64,000 bases of DNA from Actinoplanes sp. TFC3 (GCF_001553785.1 NZ_LOJP01000002.1:354078-418077), one strand, 5' to 3'; counted from the first letter of the stretch, positions 42,972-50,932 are shown. Notes: a model not told the origin generated them from the letters alone. Numbers and translations: made by a program.

Positions 42972-43505
42972 TCACCCGGGCTGTTCCTCCCGGTCCTCCC
43001 GGGTTGCGACCTTGCGGGTCAGCGCCACGGTCAGCAGCACCACCAGACCGAGATAGCCCCAGAAGAGCATGTCGGCAAGCAGGTGCTGGCTGTCGATGTG
43101 CCATCTCGAGCCGGCGTCGCGGGCGGCAATCGTGAACGGGTAGCCGTGCCGCTCGCTGAACGCCCGCATGCAGCAGACCGTGTCGTTGGCCGGGATCGCG
43201 CCGAGGACCACGCCCGCGACCAGCACCGCAGCGCCGGCAATGTAGCCCGGCAGGCCCGGCTTGACGCCGATCCAGGCCAGCGACACCATCAGCACGCCGC
43301 CGACCAGCAGGATGAAGTGGAAGAAAACGTAGGCGCCGTCCGGGGAGCCGTCCGAGCGGTCCAGCTCGACCAGCAGGTTCAGCAGCCCGATGGCCACGCT
43401 GAACCATCCGACGATCAGGCGCAACGCCGAGCCGAAGGACTGCCAGAGACCCGGGGCCTCCTCGTCCTCTTCCTCGTCGACCGAGGGCTGGGTGACGGCG
43501 CTCAT
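42972..43505 (-). CDS. Four-helix membrane protein, hypothetical
   Basis: A 177-residue protein with an acidic N-terminus (EEEDEEAPG) and four hydrophobic segments: FGSALRLIVGWFSVAIGLL, YVFFHFILLVGGVLMVSLAW, GYIAGAAVLVAGVVLGAIPA and LFWGYLGLVVLLTVAL. Two neighbouring cysteines lie in VCCMRAF. I do not recognise the family. It ends 21 bases before xseA and is probably co-transcribed with it. Confidence 0.68.
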   Translation of the reverse strand: MSAVTQPSVDEEEDEEAPGLWQSFGSALRLIVGWFSVAIGLLNLLVELDRSDGSPDGAYVFFHFILLVGGVLMVSLAWIGVKPGLPGYIAGAAVLVAGVVLGAIPANDTVCCMRAFSERHGYPFTIAARDAGSRWHIDSQHLLADMLFWGYLGLVVLLTVALTRKVATREDREEQPG

Positions 43506-43533
43506 GGCCCGAGTATCCCGCCCGCACGGTCCG

Positions 43534-43750
43534 TTACGGGCGGAAACGCACCTTGTTGATCGCAGCGGAGAGCAGCAGCCCGGCAAGGCCCCACACGTAC
43601 AGGCCGGCCACCAGGTTGACGGCGTCGAACTGGTTCTGCGCTCCCGCACTGTGACCGGACCAGGCCGGCCACCGGAGCGGGACCGTGCAGGTTGAGCAAG
43701 ATCCAGGTCAGCGCGCCAACCAGGTACCGCTGTGGTGCGGATCGCACCAT
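43534..43750 (-). pseudogene. Possible frameshifted small membrane protein fragment
   Basis: In the 280-base gap before ispH the minus strand reads MVRSAPQRYLVGALTWILLNLHGP from ATG 43750. In another frame it reads NQFDAVNLVAGLYVWGLAGLL ... INKVRFRP-stop, ending at 43534. Each half looks like a membrane segment, but no single frame joins them. A frameshift in a small two-helix gene would explain this. The evidence is weak. Confidence 0.25.
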
Positions 43751-43773
43751 GGGGGATCTTCGCTTGGCGCACG

Positions 43774-43779
43774 TACGAT
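43774..43779 (+). promoter_or_regulatory. Candidate -10 element of a leaderless ispH transcript
   Basis: TACGAT ends six bases before the ispH GTG. That spacing would place the transcription start at or very near the start codon, and there is no ribosome-binding site. I see no convincing -35 hexamer. Confidence 0.45.
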
Positions 43780-43785
43780 GGCCGG

Positions 43786-44754
43786 GTGACTTCTGCCAAG
43801 CGTGTCCTGCTCGCCAAGCCCCGGGGATACTGCGCCGGCGTCGACCGCGCAGTGCAAACCGTGGAAGAAGCGCTCAAGCTGTACGGCGCTCCGGTCTATG
43901 TCCGCAAGCAGATCGTGCACAACAAACACGTGGTCAGCACGCTTGAGGCCCGTGGCGCGATCTTCGTGGAGGAGAACGAGGAGGTGCCCGAGAGCGCCAC
44001 TGTCGTGTTTTCCGCCCATGGCGTAGCTCCCGAGGTGCACGACCAGGCCCGCGCCCGCAACCTCAAGGCCATCGACGCCACCTGCCCGCTGGTCACCAAG
44101 GTGCACCACGAGGCCAAGCGCTTCGCCGCCGAGGACTACGACATCCTGCTGATCGGCCACGAGGGCCACGAAGAGGTCATCGGCACCTCCGGCGAAGCCC
44201 CGGCCCACATCCAACTGGTCGACGGCCCGGACGACGTGGCCAACGTGGTGGTCCGCGACCCGGCCAAGGTGGTCTGGCTGTCGCAAACCACGCTGTCGGT
44301 GGACGAAACGATGGAAACGGTGGCCCGCCTCAAAACCCGTCTCCCGCTGTTGCAGTCCCCGCCCAGCGACGACATCTGCTACGCCACCTCCAACCGCCAG
44401 CACGTCATCAAGGAAATCGCGCCGGAGTGCGACGTGGTGATCGTGGTCGGCTCGACGAACTCCTCCAACTCGGTCCGCCTGGTCGAGGTAGCCCTGGGCG
44501 CGGGAGCCCGCGCCGGCCACCTAGTCGACTACGCATCGGAGATCCAGGACGAGTGGCTCAAGGGCGCGTCGACGGTGGGCGTGAGCTCGGGCGCCAGCGT
44601 GCCGGACGACCTGGTGATGGAGGTGCTGGCCCACCTGGCGGAGCGGGGATTCGGGGAGGTCACCGAGTACACGACGGCTGAGGAGCGGTTGACGTTCTCG
44701 CTGCCGCAGGAGCTGCGCCGCGACATGAAGGCAGCCGCGGCGGCTCGCGGCTGA
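43786..44754 (+). CDS. ispH: 4-hydroxy-3-methylbut-2-enyl diphosphate reductase
   Basis: A 322-residue iron-sulfur enzyme, the last step of the MEP isoprenoid pathway (to IPP and DMAPP). The three cluster cysteines are in GYCAGVDRAV, DATCPLVTKVH and DDICYATSNRQ. HGVAPEV, GHEGHEEVIGT, VVVGSTNSSNSVRLVE-like residues and GVSSGASVPDDLV complete the family pattern. The GTG at 43786 gives the expected N-terminus (KRVLLAKPRGYC). It may feed the short cis-prenyltransferase and the geranylgeranyl-reductase-like flavoprotein encoded further on. Confidence 0.96.
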   Translation: MTSAKRVLLAKPRGYCAGVDRAVQTVEEALKLYGAPVYVRKQIVHNKHVVSTLEARGAIFVEENEEVPESATVVFSAHGVAPEVHDQARARNLKAIDATCPLVTKVHHEAKRFAAEDYDILLIGHEGHEEVIGTSGEAPAHIQLVDGPDDVANVVVRDPAKVVWLSQTTLSVDETMETVARLKTRLPLLQSPPSDDICYATSNRQHVIKEIAPECDVVIVVGSTNSSNSVRLVEVALGAGARAGHLVDYASEIQDEWLKGASTVGVSSGASVPDDLVMEVLAHLAERGFGEVTEYTTAEERLTFSLPQELRRDMKAAAAARG

Positions 44755-44776
44755 TCCTCGGGGGCGGACGAGACCG

Positions 44777-45571
44777 TTAGAAGTCGCCGCCGAAGTCGCC
44801 GCCGCCACCGAAGTCGTCGCCACCGCCGCCCCAGTCTCCGCCGCCGAAGTCTCCGGCGCCGTTGAAGTCTCCGCCGTTGGCGTCTCCGCCGTTGAAGTCT
44901 CCGGCGCCGTTGAAGTCCTGGGCGGCGTCCTGGAACCCGTCCTGGTAACCGTCGCCGTACCCCATGTCCCCGAAGCCCGGGGCGAACAGCGCGTCGAAGA
45001 TCAGCATGCCCCCGAGTACGCCAGCTCCCGCCCCCAGCGCCGTCTTCCACACCGGCGTCGAGTACCAACCGGCCGGCACCGGGCGACCCTGCACCCGTCC
45101 GCCCGGGTAGTAGTAAGGCGTCTCGGCTCCCGGCTGCGGACCCGCCTTGTACGACTGGCCCTGCACCGTCACCTCGCGTTCCTTGGTGAGCTGGCCGGCC
45201 CCCTGGGCACCGTGCAGCGCCGGAAGCTCGGGGCCCGGGTCGAGGCCCATGGCGGTGCGGGCCGCCCGTACGTAGGCCAACCCCTCGAGCGCCGATTCGC
45301 GGGCCAGCTCGTACTGGCGGAGGGTTTTGGCCTGCTGCAGTTGGCCGCCCGCGGCGTTGTAGCGTTCGCTCGCATCCGACAGGGCTTGGCGGGCCGCCGG
45401 CTCGTCGCCGTGCAGGTTGAGGACCTGTCCGCCGAGCCGTTCGTACCAGCGCTGCGCGTCGGCTCTGGCGTCGTCCAGGCGTTGCTGCTCGCGGTTGGCA
45501 TTCCCGCGGCGCCACAGCACGACGATCGCGACCACGATCAGGATGACTACCAGCAGCAGAAACACCTTCAT
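44777..45571 (-). CDS. Membrane-anchored protein with Gly/Asp/Phe repeat C-terminus
   Basis: A 264-residue protein. The N-terminal helix MKVFLLLVVILIVVAIVVLW anchors it. A helical region (30-115) is rich in Arg/Ala/Gln (QRLDDARADAQRWYERLGG, YNAAGGQLQQAKTLRQYELARESALEGLAYVRAARTAMGLDPGPELP) and a beta-poor linker follows. About 60 residues of GGxDFNGAGDF-type repeats end in GGDFGGDF. The helical part recalls DUF1542- or LemA-like helical bundles, but I cannot name the family. It is divergent from rmuC with a 54-base gap. Confidence 0.7.
   Translation of the reverse strand: MKVFLLLVVILIVVAIVVLWRRGNANREQQRLDDARADAQRWYERLGGQVLNLHGDEPAARQALSDASERYNAAGGQLQQAKTLRQYELARESALEGLAYVRAARTAMGLDPGPELPALHGAQGAGQLTKEREVTVQGQSYKAGPQPGAETPYYYPGGRVQGRPVPAGWYSTPVWKTALGAGAGVLGGMLIFDALFAPGFGDMGYGDGYQDGFQDAAQDFNGAGDFNGGDANGGDFNGAGDFGGGDWGGGGDDFGGGGDFGGDF
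44780..44920 (-). repeat. Imperfect coding repeats for Asp-Phe-Gly/Asn-Gly units
   Basis: This segment consists of degenerate short units such as CTCCGGCGCCGTTGAAGT, which occurs identically at 44851-44868 and 44899-44916, and many GAAGTCNCCGCC units. It encodes the low-complexity GGDFNGAGDFGG tail and is a likely site of length variation. Confidence 0.75.
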
Positions 45572-45625
45572 GTCATCGACGTTACCCGCGACGGGAAAGT
45601 CGTACCCCTCTGGCAAGCTCGCAGG

Positions 45626-46777
45626 GTGACCTTCTCGACGCTGGCCGTGGTGTTCATTTGTTTGACGGTGGGGGCGGCGCTGGGCTGGCTGGCGGCCCGG
45701 TTGCGCACCGCCGCGGACATCGCCCGGCTGGAGGCGACGGTGCAGGCCGGACGCGACGGCGAGCAGCGCATGGAGCAGTCCCTGCGAGCCCTCTCCTACG
45801 AGGCGACAGCCCAGTCCCAGGAGGCCGTAGCCCGCGCTGTTGCCCCCCTTCACCAGGCACTTCGCGACTACGAGCAGCGGGTCACCGAGCTGGAACGAGA
45901 CCGGGTCGACGCCTACGCCGAACTGCGCGAGCAGGTACGGGCGATGGGGTCCGTGTCCGGCGAGCTGCGCACCGAAACCAAGCAGTTGGTGGCCGCCTTG
46001 CGAGCCCCGCAGGTGCGCGGTCGTTGGGGTGAGCACCAACTGCGGCGCATCGTCGAAGCTGCGGGTTTGCTGGAACACTGTGACTTTGCTGAGCAGGTGA
46101 CAGCGGTCAACGATCGGCAGGGGGTACGCCCCGACATGGTGGTGCGGTTGCACGGCGGCCGCTCAGTGGTGGTGGACGCGAAGGCGCCCTTCGACGCGTA
46201 CCTGTCGGCCATGGAGGCCCGTGACGAGCGCACCCGCGACGGCCACCTCGATCAGCATGCCCGGGTGCTGCGCGGGCATGTGGACGCGCTGGCGGCCAAG
46301 ACGTACTGGACGGCGTTCGACCAGAGCCCGGATTTCGTGGTGCTGTTCGTGCCCGCCGACCCGTTCCTCGACGCCGCCTTGCAGCGCGACCCTTCGCTGA
46401 TGGAGCACGCGTTCACCCGCAACGTGGTGCTGGCGACCCCGGCCACGCTGATCGCACTGCTGCGTACGGTGGCCTATTCCTGGCGTCAGGAGGCCCTGGC
46501 CCGCAACGCGCTCGCGGTGCACAGCCTGGCCCGTGAGCTGTACGGCCGCCTGGCCACCCTGGGCGACCACGTGGGCAAGCTCGGCTCCTCGCTGAGTGGC
46601 GCAGTCACCGCGTACAACAGGGCGGTTGGCTCCTTGGAATCCCGCGTGCTGGTCAGTGCCCGCAAGCTTGCCGAGATGGGGGTTTCCGACGACGCGCTGG
46701 AGGTGCCCGCGCAGGTCGAAGTGGCCCCGCGCCAGCCACAAGCGCCGGAGCTGTTCGAGAAGCGGGAGCTGTTCTAA
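45626..46777 (+). CDS. rmuC: DNA recombination protein RmuC homologue
   Basis: A 383-residue protein of the RmuC family. It has an N-terminal membrane helix (TLAVVFICLTVGAALGWLAA), a coiled coil, then RGRWGEHQLRRIVEAAGLLEHCDF (family core), VVVDAKAPFDAYLSAM (nuclease-like PD-(D/E)xK strand with Asp and Lys), FVVLFVPADPFLDAAL, NVVLATPATLIALLRTVAYSWRQEALARNA and GSSLSGAVTAYNRAVGSLESRVL. It limits recombination at inverted repeats in E. coli. GTG 45626 fits the usual start. Its end overlaps the convergent rhomboid gene by four bases. Confidence 0.93.
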   Translation: MTFSTLAVVFICLTVGAALGWLAARLRTAADIARLEATVQAGRDGEQRMEQSLRALSYEATAQSQEAVARAVAPLHQALRDYEQRVTELERDRVDAYAELREQVRAMGSVSGELRTETKQLVAALRAPQVRGRWGEHQLRRIVEAAGLLEHCDFAEQVTAVNDRQGVRPDMVVRLHGGRSVVVDAKAPFDAYLSAMEARDERTRDGHLDQHARVLRGHVDALAAKTYWTAFDQSPDFVVLFVPADPFLDAALQRDPSLMEHAFTRNVVLATPATLIALLRTVAYSWRQEALARNALAVHSLARELYGRLATLGDHVGKLGSSLSGAVTAYNRAVGSLESRVLVSARKLAEMGVSDDALEVPAQVEVAPRQPQAPELFEKRELF

Positions 46778-47409
46778 AACCCAGTGAGCGCGTCGACCGG
46801 CTGGCGGCGACGGCGGAACGCGACGGCGGCGATGACGCCGGCGAGCAGGCCCAGCGCGTGGCCCTGCCAGGAGATCGCCGCGTCGGTGGGCAGGATGTTG
46901 TAGATCTGGTACCAGTACAGCAGCCCGATGAACGCGGCCACGCCCAGGTTCCACCAGCTTCGCTCGACGAAGCCGCGGGCGAACAGCAGGCCCAGGTAGC
47001 CGAAGACCACGCCACTGGCGCCGACCACGACGGTGCCCGGGTCGCCGACCAGCCACACGCCGAACCCGCTGACCAGCACGATGACCAGCGTCGACCACAG
47101 GAACCGGCGGGTGCCGCCGGCCAGCGCGAACGTGCCGACCAGGATGAGCGGGACGCTGTTGCCGTACAGGTGATCCCAGTTGGCGTGCAGGAACGGGCTG
47201 AAGATGACGCCGTCGAGGCCGTCCAGGCGGTGCGGGATGATGCCGCCGGCGACGTCGAGGGTGCCGGCGCCGAGCCCGCGGTCGATCGCCTCGATGAGGA
47301 ACAGGAACGGCACGACCGCGCACATCGCAACGAAGGCGCGCCCGATCGAGGCGAAGAACGCATCGGTGCCGAACCTGGTCGGGTCGCCGCTCGGGCCCGG
47401 GTAACTCAT
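46774..47409 (-). CDS. Rhomboid family intramembrane serine protease
   Basis: A 211-residue six-helix protease. HANWDHLYGNSVPLILVG gives the helix-2 His/Asn region, GASGVVFGYLGLLFARG carries the catalytic Ser (GASG) and WQGHALGLLAG the catalytic His. Gly/Ala-rich helix 6 fits the fold. Rhomboids cleave substrates within the membrane. It is the third of three co-oriented envelope genes (transglycosylase-like, trypsin-like, rhomboid), though a terminator separates the first from the second. Confidence 0.92.
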   Translation of the reverse strand: MSYPGPSGDPTRFGTDAFFASIGRAFVAMCAVVPFLFLIEAIDRGLGAGTLDVAGGIIPHRLDGLDGVIFSPFLHANWDHLYGNSVPLILVGTFALAGGTRRFLWSTLVIVLVSGFGVWLVGDPGTVVVGASGVVFGYLGLLFARGFVERSWWNLGVAAFIGLLYWYQIYNILPTDAAISWQGHALGLLAGVIAAVAFRRRRQPVDALTGF

Positions 47410-47446
47410 CTACCGATAGTTACCGATCGCGGACCCGGATGCCACC

Positions 47447-48220
47447 TCAGGACAGCTTGCGGGTGGCCGAGCGGATGGCGTCGCGGAACGTGGAGACCTG
47501 CGTGTACACGCCCGGATAACCCTTGCGGGCACAACCCAGCCCCCAGCTGACGATCCCGACCTGAACCCATGAGGAGCCTTTTTGCCGTACGAGCGGACCA
47601 CCCGAATCGCCCTGACAGGTGTCCACGCCCTTCTTGCCGGCACACAGCGACTCGTTCTTGACCAGGTTCACATCCACCTTGCGGTACGCCGCAGCACAGT
47701 CGGCATCGGAGACCACCGGCACGGAGGCGTACCGCAGTTTCTGCTGCTGCTGGGCCGACGCCTCGCTGGTCTGACCCCACCCCATAATGGTCAGCGCGCC
47801 CTTCTCGTCCGCCGCCCGGCCCAGGCTCAGCGTGGGCAGGCCCAGCTCACGGTCCAGTTTGACAAGTGCCCAGTCGTCGCCGTGGGTCTCGTCGCGGAAC
47901 CCGGGGGCGCGGACCACCTTGACCGAGCGGGCGGTGTGCGCGCCCTTGGCCTTGAGATCGGTGACACCGCCGAGCACCGTGATGCTCTTGTCGCCCGAGC
48001 CGGCCACGCAGTGCGCGGCGGTGAGCACGACGCGCGGCGCGGTCAGGGCGCCGCCGCAGCCCATGGACAGCCGGACCATCCACGGGAACTTGCCCTGTGG
48101 CGCCGGGTCACCGCCGACGACCACGCGAGCATCGTCCTGTGCGGACGCTCCGACCTGACTGGCCGACAGAACGGAGGCGACGATCGCGAGCGTGACAAGT
48201 GAAGCGACTTTCCGGACCAT
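47447..48220 (-). CDS. Secreted trypsin-like serine protease
   Basis: A 257-residue S1A protease with a signal peptide (MVRKVASLVTLAIVASVLSA...GASA). Mature start VVVGGDPAPQGKFPWMV follows a short pro-region. The triad is His in VLTAAHCVAG, Asp in DDWALVKLDREL and Ser in CQGDSGGPLV. Asp in GVDTCQGDSGG suggests trypsin-like P1 specificity. Six cysteines can form three disulfides. It is a secreted protease of the Streptomyces trypsin type. Confidence 0.93.
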   Translation of the reverse strand: MVRKVASLVTLAIVASVLSASQVGASAQDDARVVVGGDPAPQGKFPWMVRLSMGCGGALTAPRVVLTAAHCVAGSGDKSITVLGGVTDLKAKGAHTARSVKVVRAPGFRDETHGDDWALVKLDRELGLPTLSLGRAADEKGALTIMGWGQTSEASAQQQQKLRYASVPVVSDADCAAAYRKVDVNLVKNESLCAGKKGVDTCQGDSGGPLVRQKGSSWVQVGIVSWGLGCARKGYPGVYTQVSTFRDAIRSATRKLS

Positions 48221-48248
48221 GTGGACATTCCACCATCCACATCCGAAG

Positions 48249-48284
48249 AAGAAGGGGTACGCGCCGAAGCACGCACCCCTTCTT
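48249..48284 (-). terminator. Hairpin terminator after the transglycosylase-like gene
   Basis: On the minus strand, 16 bases past the stop at 48300, AAGAAGGGGT pairs perfectly with ACCCCTTCTT, and further GC pairs enclose a tight loop with a CTTCGG-type core. CT-rich sequence follows. It should end transcription from 49061 before the protease gene at 48220. Confidence 0.8.
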
Positions 48285-48299
48285 TCGAGCTTGGGTGGC

Positions 48300-49061
48300 T
48301 CAGTACCAGCCGGTGCTCTCGGAGTGCGACCAGGCACCGCACGGGCTGTTGTAGCGGCCCTCGATGTAGTTGAGACCCCACTTGATCTGGGTTGCCGCGT
48401 TGGTCCTCCAGTCCGAGGCCACCGACGCCATCTTGCTGCCGGGCAGGGCCTGCGGGATGCCGTAGGCACCCGAGCTGGGGTTGGACGCGCTCGGGTTCCA
48501 ACCGCTCTCGCGGTTGAACAGCTTGTTGAGGCAGGGGAACTGGTCGATCCCGAAGCCCGCCTTCAGCATCAGCGCACAGCCGGTGGCCCGGGTGCCGCTG
48601 TACTCGTCGCAGGACGCCGGAATGGGGCCGACGCTGGGGCCCGAGGAACCACCGGAGTTGGAGCTGGAGCTGGAGCTGGACGACGAGGACTTCTCCTCGG
48701 CAGCCTTCTTCTCCGCCGCAGCCTTGTCGTCGGCTTCCTTCTTGTCGATCGCCTTCTTCTGGCTGGCTTGCGCCTTGCCGGCGGCAGCCTGCGTGCTGGC
48801 AGCGATCTTGGAGGCCGCAGAACTCGACGCGGCGTTCCGGAAGGCCCGGTTGGCCGCAGCCTGGGTGTGCCGCTCGCGGATCAACTGCATCTCGTCGAAC
48901 GTGGTGTCCGCCTGGACCACGAGCTGCTGCGAGGAGGCAGTGGGCTCCTGCTGCTGATCGCCGTCCCGGTCCTGGCCGAGGTAGACCCCGCCAATAGTGC
49001 CCGCAACGAGCAGACCCACGGAGGCCACACGAATTCCGACCCGGCTCCAGAGCCGATTCAC
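48300..49061 (-). CDS. Secreted transglycosylase-like (lysozyme-fold) protein
   Basis: A 253-residue protein. The N-terminal membrane helix RVGIRVASVGLLVAGTIGGV acts as signal or anchor. A long Ala/Lys-rich helix (about 55-135) and a Ser-rich linker of ten serines follow. A C-terminal SLT/lysozyme-like domain (about 150-253) has FNRESGWNPSASNPSSGAYG with the catalytic Glu, IPQALPGSKMASV, and IKWGLNYIEGRYNSPCGAW. Such proteins cleave peptidoglycan and are related to resuscitation factors. GTG 49061 has AAGGGAAA upstream. A long leader with a CRP-like site precedes it. Confidence 0.88.
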   Translation of the reverse strand: MNRLWSRVGIRVASVGLLVAGTIGGVYLGQDRDGDQQQEPTASSQQLVVQADTTFDEMQLIRERHTQAAANRAFRNAASSSAASKIAASTQAAAGKAQASQKKAIDKKEADDKAAAEKKAAEEKSSSSSSSSSSNSGGSSGPSVGPIPASCDEYSGTRATGCALMLKAGFGIDQFPCLNKLFNRESGWNPSASNPSSGAYGIPQALPGSKMASVASDWRTNAATQIKWGLNYIEGRYNSPCGAWSHSESTGWY

Positions 49062-49209
49062 GAAGAGTTTCCCTTCGTAGGGGGCATTGACGCCGCGATA
49101 ACCCTGGACCGATGTCCAACCGGGCGGGTTACCGGGTTGATGCTCGCCAGCCACCTTGGCGCACCGTGAAGGCGATGTGAAATGGCAACGCCAACCTGTT
49201 ACCTTAATC
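49062..49209 (-). other. Long structured 5' leader, possible ydaO-type (c-di-AMP) riboswitch
   Basis: The 293 bases between the PIN-PhoH stop and this gene hold no other gene. From the predicted start near 49209 the leader would be about 148 bases. It contains AACCCGGTAACCCG, GGGTTATCGCGGCGTC and CGAAGGGAAA. These recall conserved pieces of the actinobacterial ydaO riboswitch that sits before rpf and transglycosylase genes. The match is from memory and partial; it could be an ordinary leader. Confidence 0.3.
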
Positions 49210-49212
49210 ACA
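49197..49212 (-). promoter_or_regulatory. CRP/GlxR-like site TGTGATTAAGGTAACA
   Basis: On the minus strand this 16-mer fits the CRP consensus TGTGA-N6-TCACA with one change in the right arm. It lies around the predicted transcription start of the transglycosylase-like gene. In Mycobacterium and Corynebacterium, CRP/GlxR regulates rpf genes through such sites, which supports but does not prove a role here. Confidence 0.55.
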
Positions 49213-49215
49213 GGA

Positions 49216-49244
49216 TGTTTAGCTACAAATCAGGGCAAGTACAA
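49216..49244 (-). promoter_or_regulatory. Candidate promoter of the transglycosylase-like gene
   Basis: TTGTAC (49239-49244) and TAAACA (49216-49221) are separated by exactly 17 bases on the minus strand within an unusually AT-rich patch (about 49200-49300). The predicted start is near 49209, upstream of a 148-base leader. Confidence 0.45.
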
Positions 49245-49354
49245 ATCATTTGCTTCACCCGTACGGTATAAGCGTCGTTACTTTATGTTATTGCTTTCAA
49301 ACAAGGCGTGAGGCGGAGATCCGCCTGGATCCCCGCCTCCACGATGACGCTGCG

Positions 49355-50770
49355 TCAGATCGGGATCTCCTCCAGCAGATCGGTCACGACCTCGGCGATC
49401 GGCGAACGCTCGGACCTCGTCAGGGTGACGTGCGCAAAGATCGGGTGGCCCTTGAGTGCCTCGATCACCGCGGTCACACCGTCGTGGCGGCCGACTCGCA
49501 GGTTGTCGCGCTGCGCGACGTCATGGGTGAGCACTACCCGCGAGCCCTGACCGATGCGCGAGAGCACGGTCAGCAACACGTTGCGTTCCAGCGACTGCGC
49601 CTCGTCCACGATGACGAACGCATCATGCAGGCTGCGGCCGCGGATGTGGGTCAGCGGCAGCACCTCCAGCATGCCGCGGGCCAGGACCTCCTCCACCACG
49701 TTGGCGTGCGCCACGGCTCCCAGCGTGTCGAAGACGGCTTGCGCCCAGGGCGACATCTTCTCCGACTCGCTGCCCGGCAGGTAGCCCAGCTCCTGGCCAC
49801 CCACGGCATACAGCGGGCGGAACACGATGACCTTCTTGTGCCGCTGGCGTTCCATCGTCGCCTCGAGCCCGGCGCTCAACGCCAGCGCCGACTTGCCGGT
49901 GCCGGCCCGCCCGCCCAGCGAGACGATGCCGATCGAGTCATCCATCAGCAGCTCAAGCGCGACGCGTTGCTCCGCTGACCGGCCGCGCAACCCGAACGCC
50001 TCGCGGTCGCCGCGGACCAGCTTCACGCTCTTGTCAGCGGTGACCCGGCCCAGCGCCGAGCCCCGCGAGGAGTGGATGACCAGCCCGGTGTGGCAGGGCA
50101 GGTTCTCCGCCTCCCCCAGCTCCAACTCGTCGCCGGCGTACAAGCTGTTGACTTCGTCGTCGCCGAGCTTGAGATCGGCCATGCCGGTCCAGGTCGGATC
50201 GCTGGCCTGTCCGTGCAGGTATTCGTCGGCCGCCAGGCCCACCGCGGCGGCCTTGACCCGCAGCGGCATGTCCTTGCTGACCAGCGTGACATCGCGGCCC
50301 TCGGCGGCCAGTCCCAGCGCCACCGACAGGATGCGGGTGTCGTTGGCGTCGTTGCGGAAACCGTGCGGCAGCACGCTTTGGTCGGCGTGGTTGAGCTCGA
50401 CTTGCAGGGTGCCGCCCTCGTCGTTGCAGAGCACCGGCTGGTCCAGCCGCCCGTGCTTGATCCGCAGCTCGTCGAGCATCCGCAGCGACTGCCTGGCGAA
50501 CCAGCCGAGCTCGGGGTGGTTGCGCTTGCCCTCCAGTTCGGAGATCACCACGAGGGGGATGACCACCTCGTGGTCGGTGAACCGGCGAAACGCCGCCGGA
50601 TCGGACAGCAGGACCGAGGTGTCCAGCACAAAAACCCGACCGGCTGGGGCGGGCTCCGCGTCGGCGTGCCGATCGCGAGACGACCGGCGTCCCGTCGAGG
50701 CACGGTTGCTGGAGACGTTGGCGGCCGGGTCCTTCTGAGTGGTCCCGGCGTCAGTACGGCGAGATGTCAC
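49355..50770 (-). CDS. PIN-PhoH fusion protein (PhoH2-type RNase/RNA helicase)
   Basis: A 471-residue protein. An N-terminal PIN nuclease domain (RVFVLDTSVLLSDPAAFRRF; acidic residues in NDANDTRILSVALGL and SKDMPLRVKA) is joined to a PhoH P-loop ATPase (LGGRAGTGKSALALSAGLE, Walker B VIVDEAQSLERN, TVLSRIGQGSRVVLTHDVAQRDN). Mycobacterial PhoH2 has RNase and RNA-unwinding activity and is counted as a toxin-antitoxin-related protein. GTG 50770 is the proposed start; the frame continues to GTG 50818. It is divergent from otsB. Confidence 0.9.
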   Translation of the reverse strand: MTSRRTDAGTTQKDPAANVSSNRASTGRRSSRDRHADAEPAPAGRVFVLDTSVLLSDPAAFRRFTDHEVVIPLVVISELEGKRNHPELGWFARQSLRMLDELRIKHGRLDQPVLCNDEGGTLQVELNHADQSVLPHGFRNDANDTRILSVALGLAAEGRDVTLVSKDMPLRVKAAAVGLAADEYLHGQASDPTWTGMADLKLGDDEVNSLYAGDELELGEAENLPCHTGLVIHSSRGSALGRVTADKSVKLVRGDREAFGLRGRSAEQRVALELLMDDSIGIVSLGGRAGTGKSALALSAGLEATMERQRHKKVIVFRPLYAVGGQELGYLPGSESEKMSPWAQAVFDTLGAVAHANVVEEVLARGMLEVLPLTHIRGRSLHDAFVIVDEAQSLERNVLLTVLSRIGQGSRVVLTHDVAQRDNLRVGRHDGVTAVIEALKGHPIFAHVTLTRSERSPIAEVVTDLLEEIPI

Positions 50771-50918
50771 AGGCCTGCTCCAGCGGGCGTGCAACCCGGT
50801 ACGCCCGCGGTCCGCCACGTCCGGTGCCCGGCACTGTCACGGGGTCGGGATGCGGGCCCCGTGGCGCACTTGTCGCAGGTCCGGGCGGCCGGATGGCCCG
50901 GGAGAACCCCGTGCCATA

Positions 50919-50932
50919 GCTAGAACGCTAGC
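50919..50932. promoter_or_regulatory. Palindrome GCTAG-AACG-CTAGC in the divergent otsB/PIN-PhoH gap
   Basis: A 14-bp palindrome with perfect 5-bp arms lies in the middle of the 258-base gap between the two divergent genes, next to a TTGACC hexamer on the minus strand (50933-50938). It is a candidate regulator site; the remaining gap shows no open frame. Confidence 0.35.

Noticed and set aside
44780..44920. CRISPR-like array because of regular short repeats.
   Set aside because: The repeats are coding (Gly/Asp/Phe), degenerate and without unique spacers.
44777..46153. 458-codon frame joining the repeat-tail protein to sequence antisense to rmuC.
   Set aside because: The upstream part is the shadow of rmuC; the membrane helix at MKVFLLLVV marks the true start.
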